Part shown: positions 58,284 through 64,000 of the stretch, in pieces
How the letters are laid out: each line of letters starts with the position of its first letter
Position numbering within the stretch: the first letter of the stretch is position 1
Origin: Rhynchospora pubera
Taxonomy: Eukaryota; Streptophyta; Magnoliopsida; Poales; Cyperaceae
Length of the DNA stretch: 64,000 bases
NCBI GenBank assembly: GCA_028095005.1
Contig: CM051459.1
Location: forward strand, 21,438,699 to 21,502,698
Reading direction: 5' to 3'
Notes under the pieces: generated by a model
Databases searched by the model: none
What the model was told of the DNA's origin: nothing
The model's input: only the letters and a program-made list of their open reading frames with translations
Made by a program: the position numbers and the translations under genes

Positions 58284-59307
58284 GTGATTTATTATTGTCA
58301 ATTGTTTGTTGATCTCTGCTATTGTTTAATCTGATTATTGCGTTAAACAAAGGTCTAGTTTAATTGTCAAACTAAAATCAAATTGCAATAACAAATTAAC
58401 ACCCAAATTCGTTAGGTAGGCGATATCCGGAAGGATTCAACCAAACTTTAAGAAACTAGAGTTTTACCCAACAAATCAGAAGATTGAGGGTTTACCAAGA
58501 CCCAGAAAGTAATTTAGAGCACCTAAACCAAGAAGCGAAAGTTGAAATTTCGGAATTTTAGGAATTATCAAACAGAATCCTTCAACTTGACCTGAACGGA
58601 AGTTAGAGCGCAAGTCTGTAGGTTAGGTTTGGTTTAATTCACGTAAAAACACTCAACAAATAACTAAGTAGGATGACAAAACAAACATCAGATGATTGGA
58701 ACGGCCCGTTCCAGAGTCAGGACGGACCGTCCGGAAGGGGGCGCCTGGCTTAGATGGCCTGTTCCAACCATCTGACATGATGCAGGACGGCCCGTTCTAG
58801 GAATGGAACAGTCTGTTCCAATCCTGACATATGAGAGAAGTCGGATAACCTGAACCCCTAATCGTTCGTCAATTGATATATCTCTTTAGTAATTTAATTT
58901 TCCGGTTAATTAGGTTTTTTATTTTGCAATTTACTTACTGTTTAAACCTGTTTGAAACTTGATTGTTTGCGTAAACCTTAGAATTTAATCTAATCCGAAT
59001 TGTATAACTTGAAAAAAAGAATAGTTCGTCTTCGAAATTCGACCCTTAAACTGTACTGCAAACGAATTAGTATCGGATTTTTAAGAAATTAATATGACCA
59101 GTACCCTCAGCACCGATCAGACATAGTCCCCCATATTTTCTTATCGACTCCGCCCTGATTACTTTATATAAGTTGATAAGCATTTTTTCCCTATGTAATT
59201 AAAAATAAAACACGAGTGATTTTAATTCCATCTTTCGTAATTAACTTTGTAACCTAAAAAATATATAATAATAAAAATTAAAAGTTAGGTTTTGGATCAA
59301 TAGCACA
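58284..59307. repeat. Repeat-derived stretch with GC-rich palindromic motif cluster, part 2
   Basis: More copies of the motif occur near 58698-58830 (AACGGCCCGTTCC, GACGGACCGTCC, ACGGCCCGTTCTAGG). Near 59030-59060 'tcgtcttcgaaattcgaccc' resembles the leader style of some plant Gypsy-type elements, so this may be a fragment of one. No polyprotein is visible. Confidence 0.45.
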
Positions 59308-59315
59308 GAGCAATG

Positions 59316-59378
59316 CAGTGGCGAGTCCAAACGTTTTTTAAGCTAGGGCACAATAAATACTTTACAAAATCTAATTAA

Positions 59379-59423
<45 letters not shown>

Positions 59424-59823
59424 TATTTTTAACCTAATCACTGATATTAATTTGTCATGTAAAACAAAAATATAACTTTTACTTTTTTATCTTCCAAATG
59501 TGCACAGAAAAACGAAAGGTATATTAGGCCGAAAAAAATAGTTGGAAACAACAAAAAAGATGTATATCACATGACTAACCTAGTGAGGGAAAGAGCACAG
59601 AGAATAACTAGCACGGAAATTTATGAAAGTAAAATAAAATGACTAAAATATGAGAAAAAAAAGAAAACAAAAATAGTAGAAGTATGGGCACCTCACCAAC
59701 TCAAGCCTAGGCACCCAATCGTTTTTAGTTAAATTGCTGTGAAAACTAATAGCTAGAGTTTGATTTTTGAAAAACTAAGCCCGGGCACGTGTCCAGGCTT
59801 GCCCTTACTTGGCCTCGCCACTG
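59316..59823. mobile_element. Non-autonomous hAT-type element, 508 bp
   Basis: An exact 8-bp duplication, gagcaatg, lies at 59308-59315 and 59824-59831. Inverted ends CAGTGGCGAGTCCA / complement of CAGTGGCGAGGCCA mark a hAT element. It contains an (AAT)n run near 59380-59420 and no transposase. It lies about 500 bases downstream of the UGT stop codon. Confidence 0.9.
59380..59419. repeat. (AAT)n microsatellite
   Basis: About 13 perfect trinucleotide units inside the hAT-type element at 59316. Confidence 0.9.
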
Positions 59824-59831
59824 GAGCAATG

Positions 59832-60331
59832 AGCATCCTGTGCATATATGGTTCAAGTTTGACGGAACTGCATCTTTTGAATGGTCATCCATTGGACGGT
59901 TTTGATCTCAATCGTCTGATTTAATCTCAACAGCTATAGATACCCATGCATGATATCAGAATTGATAGGTCCAAAAAAAATCTAACCGTTAAGATTAAAT
60001 CGGACGGTTCGGATTAAAAGACTTACACTAAATGGTTGTATTGAAACATCCAGAGGATACCTTCCCAAGTTTGACAAGCATCTGATATTTTTACAAAAAT
60101 ATGAATAACTCTTCTTAATTAATATTTAGACAACTAAACAATTGAAAAGGGAAAACTTCATCCCGTGCTTATATAATGTAATTGTACAGGTCTTATCTGC
60201 CAATTGCCATATCTATAGTATACTTGGATAACACATTTCTAATTAAGAATCACACTCAATTATTGTTGAACATCACACTACCTTCTTTTACTTTTACATT
60301 TTGTTTTTGTAATGAACTGATTAAAATATAA
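59832..60331. other. 3' flank of the glycosyltransferase gene
   Basis: It contains a weak inverted repeat at about 59885-60060, with 'ttggacggttttgatc' against 'taaatcggacggttcgga', perhaps an old MITE, and then the UGT 3' untranslated region. No other gene. Confidence 0.35.
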
Positions 60332-61990
60332 CTACTTGGTCAAGTCCAACATGAACTGATCAAAGTTCTTTTGTGAAGAACCGTTGATTTCAACCGCATC
60401 TCGAAGAAATTTTTTCACCTTCTTTATCTCTGTTCTAGCTCGTTCACCCTTTTTACCACTCATCAAATCCTTCACCTTCTCTGCCACATCATCTGCTGCC
60501 ACCTCATTCAGTTCCCCGATCGCAAGTCCGATCTGCCAGTCTCGTACCACCAACTTCCTATTGGTAAACTGGTCTGTCAGAAGGGGAAAGCATAGCATTG
60601 GCACACTGCACCACACGCTCTCCAATATCGAGTTCCATCCACAGTGCGTAAGGAATCCCCCTATAGCCGGGTGTGACAACACTTCAACCTGACAGCACCA
60701 TTGCACAACAATTCCATGCCCCTTAGTCTCTTCCAAGAACCCAGGTTGTAACGGGTTGGGCTCGTCAGAGCTAACCACATCCGGTCGGAGAACCCAAATA
60801 AAGTTCACCTTGCTATTCAATATGCCTTGTGCAATTTCACATAAGTCCCTTTTACTGACATGAGCATAGCTACCAAAAGAGATGTACAACACTGAGCCTT
60901 GTTCCTTTGTGTTGAGCCAATTGGTGCAGTCAGACTCTGCCCATAAGCTGGTTGCGACTGTGCTCCGTGTAAACCCGGTCGGGAAAATAGGGCCGATAGA
61001 GTAAAAAGGTTTTTCTAATTTGAGAGCAGAGATTGTACTGGATTCGAGTTCTTCTACGGTGTTGCACAAAATGATTTTTGCTCGCTTTGCCTCATCAAAT
61101 GCCTTGAATATGATCTGGTGCACAACTGATGACGTATCAGTCTCTTGTAGGTATGATGTGAGCTCATTCGGCTCAATTGATGGTACGCCCGGTATGTAGG
61201 TTATTGCATCCTTATGGTTATCTGTAATCAGCCGAAAAAAAAAAATGCAAGAATTACTGTCATAATTGAAATACATGTTAATTTCATCATACCTTTTGTC
61301 ACTGCCCCTTAAAAAATTTGATAACTAGTAAACACAGAGAGCTTTTATAACCCACGAATTTGATAAATATATCGAAAAAAAAGTTGATCCTAAGTTACAA
61401 CCTACAAGAACACAGGTAGAAACCTGAATATGTTACAAAAACCAAATACATACATATTGATCCACAATCGTGTTACCTTGGCATCCAAAATGCCCGTTTT
61501 TCCTGAGCAGTTCCATGTGGTAGTAGAGTGTAAATATAAGCGCTGGCTCTGTCCAAAACGAGATGTAAGGCAAGCCCAACTTCTCCCCGATTGTCGCCGG
61601 CCACACAAAAAATGTATCGATAATCAAACTTGTGATCGGGGGATCGGTTGTTGCTACGAGCCTTCTTAACAACTCCTCCACGTGCGCCGACAACACGTGC
61701 AAAACCGAATACATGAATTGGTCATGGTTGAGTGATCTGTCAAAGGATAAAGGGAGGCCGTCACCGACGGTCTCATAGCGTATGTCAAGGCCAGACTCAC
61801 GAGCTGAGATGAACGGATCATTGCAGTCTGCACCAGTGGCTTTAAAGGTTTGGTGGTGCACGGCTTCTGTGTTGATGAAGGTGATGGTGATTCTGCGAGC
61901 AGCTAGGCGCAACGCCAGATGGACAGCTGGGATGATGTGTCCTTGTAGCGGATATGGCATCACCACTGCATGGGGCTTTGATTTTGCCAT
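60332..61990 (-). CDS. UDP-glycosyltransferase, UGT86A-type, two exons, 467 residues
   Basis: Family-1 glycosyltransferase that moves a sugar, usually glucose, from UDP-sugar to small acceptors in the cytosol. The acceptor is unknown. Exon 1 is 61990-61477 and exon 2 is 61221-60332, joined in frame with a GT/AG intron of 255 bases to 1404 bases. The N-terminal half has the catalytic His in PYPLQGH (H18) and the partnering Asp in LIIDTF (D125). The C-terminal half has the full 44-residue PSPG sugar-donor box from W346 to Q389, with HCGWNS in the middle. Its last Gln favours UDP-glucose as in most relatives. The words FDRSLNHDQF, SFWTEPAL, YYHMELL, SLWAESDCT and RLVV-like NRKLVV are those of the UGT86A group. 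No disabling changes. A TATA box lies 177 bases upstream of the ATG. It is the only gene in the neighbourhood. Confidence 0.95.
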
Positions 61991-62166
61991 TTCTTGTGGT
62001 GGTGATGCAAAATAGAAGAGGGGATCAGAGATGATATAGGGGGGATTATACTTGACTGAGTCTGGAATGTAGAGTGATGCTTTGTCGCTTTATTCTAAGT
62101 TTGTAATTGCAAGGAGAACTGGAGAAGTGCTCTTTTCTGTACTACTAGTCTACAAGTGATGTCGCA

Positions 62167-62175
62167 GTTTTATAG
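62167..62175 (-). promoter_or_regulatory. Probable TATA box of the UGT gene
   Basis: The minus strand reads CTATAAAAC 177 bases upstream of the start codon, which predicts transcription from near 62140 and a leader of about 150 bases. Confidence 0.5.
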
Positions 62176-62179
62176 GAAA

Positions 62180-63170
62180 AAACAATTTGGATTTTGTAGT
62201 TACTAGTGACTGGTGCTTATCTGAGGGGATGTAGGACCGAACAACGGCTGACACCTGGGTTCGATTAATGGAATTAATATCTCAGCATTTTGCAATCATG
62301 CTAGACATTTCCAATTGATTGTTTGATGTTTTGCTTTCTGAGTAACTAGTTAATGATGCACATGCAACAAGAGTAATGATGAAATTAAGTTTGGAGGCTT
62401 GACCCAATTTATGTTAAAAAAAAAATCCTTTTAATGAAATTATTTGGATTCTAAATGAGTCTTAATCAAGTTGAGCAATTGAAGATATCAAAGTTTCCTG
62501 TACGCATGTGGAGACACTCATTATATGTCCGTGCGTTGGCATAAGATAGTTTTATGTGTTTCCTAGTTCAAAGAGCCAGGGAAAAAGTTGTCCGGTTCTA
62601 AGATAAGCAACTGAGTCGAGTTCGAGCGAACAGATTTTCTAAGCTCAATTTGAGATTTAATCGAGTGATTTGTCGAATCGAGCATAATTGAACAGGAGCC
62701 TCAATCGAGTTCTCAATTATAATTAAGGAAGCAAGTTGCAAAGTAATTAATATTTATTGTTTTCTAGGTTATTTTTATTTATAAACTACTAATATTTTAT
62801 TCATAATAAAATTTTAAAGAAATTTAGTATTACTATAAAAAATATTAATATAATAGCACAAATTCTTAAAATTAAGTACTACATGTTATATGTTAGATAA
62901 TAAAATTATATATCGAGTATATTTCGAGTTAATTTACCGTCTAACATGTAATTTTCTCCTAATTTAAATCGGACCGTCCACTACAAAATGAACAGACCGA
63001 TTCGACATGATGCATTCTCCGAGAAGCCTCTTTGACTTAAATCTGGTCTGTTCAGATTCAATCCGACGGCGCTCATTAAAATAATAAGACAGTCCAAGAA
63101 GAGTAGATAAATCAAGGGAAAAAAGTCGTCATTTACCCCATCCCCGTCCCCGTTAAACCCCCATTACCAA
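62180..63170. other. Divergent intergenic region
   Basis: About 1 kb between the UGT promoter and the leader of the next plus-strand gene. The part 62600-62700 repeats TCGAG words, a common relic of old retroelements. The part 62960-63075 has 'ggaccgtccacta' and 'tctggtctgttcagattca'. No gene seen. Confidence 0.4.
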
Positions 63171-63179
63171 CCAACAGTC

Positions 63180-63286
63180 CTGCTCTATCCAGTCCAGTGC
63201 TTCTCGGCTCTCTTTAATCTTAGCCGTCGGAGCTCTCAGCTCTGCCTCCTCAATTGCTGCACCTCACCAAAATCCATCGTTCCAAG
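63180..63286 (+). other. Probable 5' untranslated exon of the right-edge gene
   Basis: A C/T-rich, GC-higher island that ends at a consensus-like donor CCAAG|GTATCT (exon end near 63286). It lies about 400 bases before the first coding exon. It has no ATG in a long frame, so it is read as untranslated leader. Confidence 0.5.
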
Positions 63287-63440
63287 GTATCTTTATTTTC
63301 TAATTCCAAACTACATTCCTATTTTCATGGACAGAGCGAGCGAACCCGGCTTATATTAGTCAAAAGTGTCTCCAATGTGGTTTTTACCTTTTAGGGAGGC
63401 AAACAGAGATAAAAGGAAGATTATGATTTTAATAACTGTT

Positions 63441-63473
63441 CCCCCCCCCCCCCCCAAAAAAAAAAAAAAAAAA
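63441..63473 (+). repeat. Poly(C)-poly(A) tract in the leader intron
   Basis: About 15 C followed directly by about 18 A, in the intron between the leader exon and the first coding exon. Such a homopolymer junction is a likely site of sequencing or assembly length error. Confidence 0.9.
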
Positions 63474-63693
63474 GGATACGTGCCTTTTGCTACAACTCTT
63501 GTTAACTTTCGATTTTTTTTTTTTCTGCCTAAGATGTGTTTGTGGATATGCTTGAATGAAACATAATGAACTAATTAACAGTGTTATATCCAAATTTTCC
63601 TTCCTTTAATTACTATACCAGTACTATGTTGGTTTACATAAAATTTAGCCAAGAAATCCTTATATGCATCTGCTTACATCTTTCCAGGCTAAC

Positions 63694-63894
63694 ATGCATA
63701 CAGCAACCCTTCGAGACCCTTACATAATTCGTACGGCATCTGTTCGACATTCGTTAAAACTTCCTTCCTGTCTATTTTCCAAATCTTTCCACAAGAACCA
63801 AAATTATCTGCCAATTGGATATTTTCATTACTCCTTGAAGCACATTATATTCATGCAACCACCTCGATATACAAGCACCTGCTATTTCCAAAAG
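63694..63894 (+). CDS. First coding exon of a gene cut by the window edge, organelle-targeting-like N-terminus
   Basis: The exon starts after a good acceptor (TTTCCAG|G at 63687/63688). The ATG at 63694 opens 67 codons to the donor AAAAG|GTAGTA (63894/63895), leaving a whole-codon phase. The peptide begins MHTATLRDPYIIRTASVRHS and is rich in Ser, Arg, Lys, His and Tyr with almost no acidic residues. That is the composition of a plastid or mitochondrial transit peptide. The mature protein lies beyond the window, so the function cannot be named. The leader exon upstream supports a real gene. Confidence 0.55.
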
Positions 63895-64000
63895 GTAGTA
63901 TTATTTCTTGATTCTTATATTTCCATGTTTTGGTGCTTTTTTTCTTTTTGTCTTTTAAGACAAGCAGAATTGTGTTACCACAAGTAATTTATTTTTTTCA

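Noticed and set aside
60384..60692. Plus-strand frame opposite UGT exon 2
   Set aside because: Antisense shadow of the glycosyltransferase coding sequence.
1..64000. tRNA or rRNA genes, telomere repeats, organelle DNA insertions
   Set aside because: Looked for typical words (tRNA arms and GGTTC..TC boxes, TTTAGGG runs, plastid gene sequence) and saw none. A tool-based scan would be needed to exclude short ones.

Overview
This window is nuclear DNA from a flowering plant, most likely a eudicot. It has intron-rich genes with GT..AG splice sites, plant-type gene families (CDC48, an RLCK-VII kinase, a UGT86-type glycosyltransferase), AT-rich intergenic DNA, many small non-autonomous DNA transposons, a Helitron, pieces of LTR and LINE retroelements, and a long 172-bp satellite. 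The species cannot be named from the sequence alone.

Layout. From 1 to 4.8 kb there is no recognisable gene. It holds a ~1.04-kb Mutator-type inverted-repeat element (1941-2984) and some splice-like islands of unknown meaning. From 4.8 to 10.6 kb lies a Helitron-type segment bracketed by two identical, same-orientation 3' terminal hairpins. It carries a decayed, multi-exon RPA70-like single-strand-DNA-binding protein gene and no helicase. From 10.6 to 14.4 kb there is an unassigned GC-richer patch and a minus-strand LTR retroelement remnant, recognised by its tRNA-Met primer-binding site and LTR TATA box. From 14.6 to 17.2 kb there are MITEs and fold-back elements.

The gene core is 17.5-26.7 kb: a complete nine-exon CDC48/p97 AAA+ ATPase gene on the plus strand (809 residues), and a convergent four-coding-exon receptor-like cytoplasmic kinase gene of the PCRK/PBL type on the minus strand (429 residues). 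Both have a CT-repeat in the transcribed-strand 5' leader. From 26.7 to 60.3 kb (about 33 kb) I see no gene. It holds nested MITEs with intact target-site duplications, hAT and Mutator-type elements, a (TA)n tract, and a ~13.4-kb array of a 172-bp AT-rich satellite (43.56-57.0 kb). That array contains an inverted block, higher-order periodicity and a LINE-like insertion. From 57.3 to 59.1 kb there is a repeat-derived stretch rich in a GC palindromic motif. At 60.3-62.2 kb lies an intact two-exon UGT86A-type glycosyltransferase gene (minus strand, 467 residues). The right edge cuts a plus-strand gene whose first coding exon looks like an organelle-targeting peptide.

The genes are housekeeping or defence/metabolism singletons and do not form a pathway. 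The most unusual content is in the repeats: the RPA-bearing Helitron with twin 3' ends, four fold-back elements sharing one core but with different arms, a 151-bp MITE family giving non-TA 3-bp target duplications, and the satellite array.
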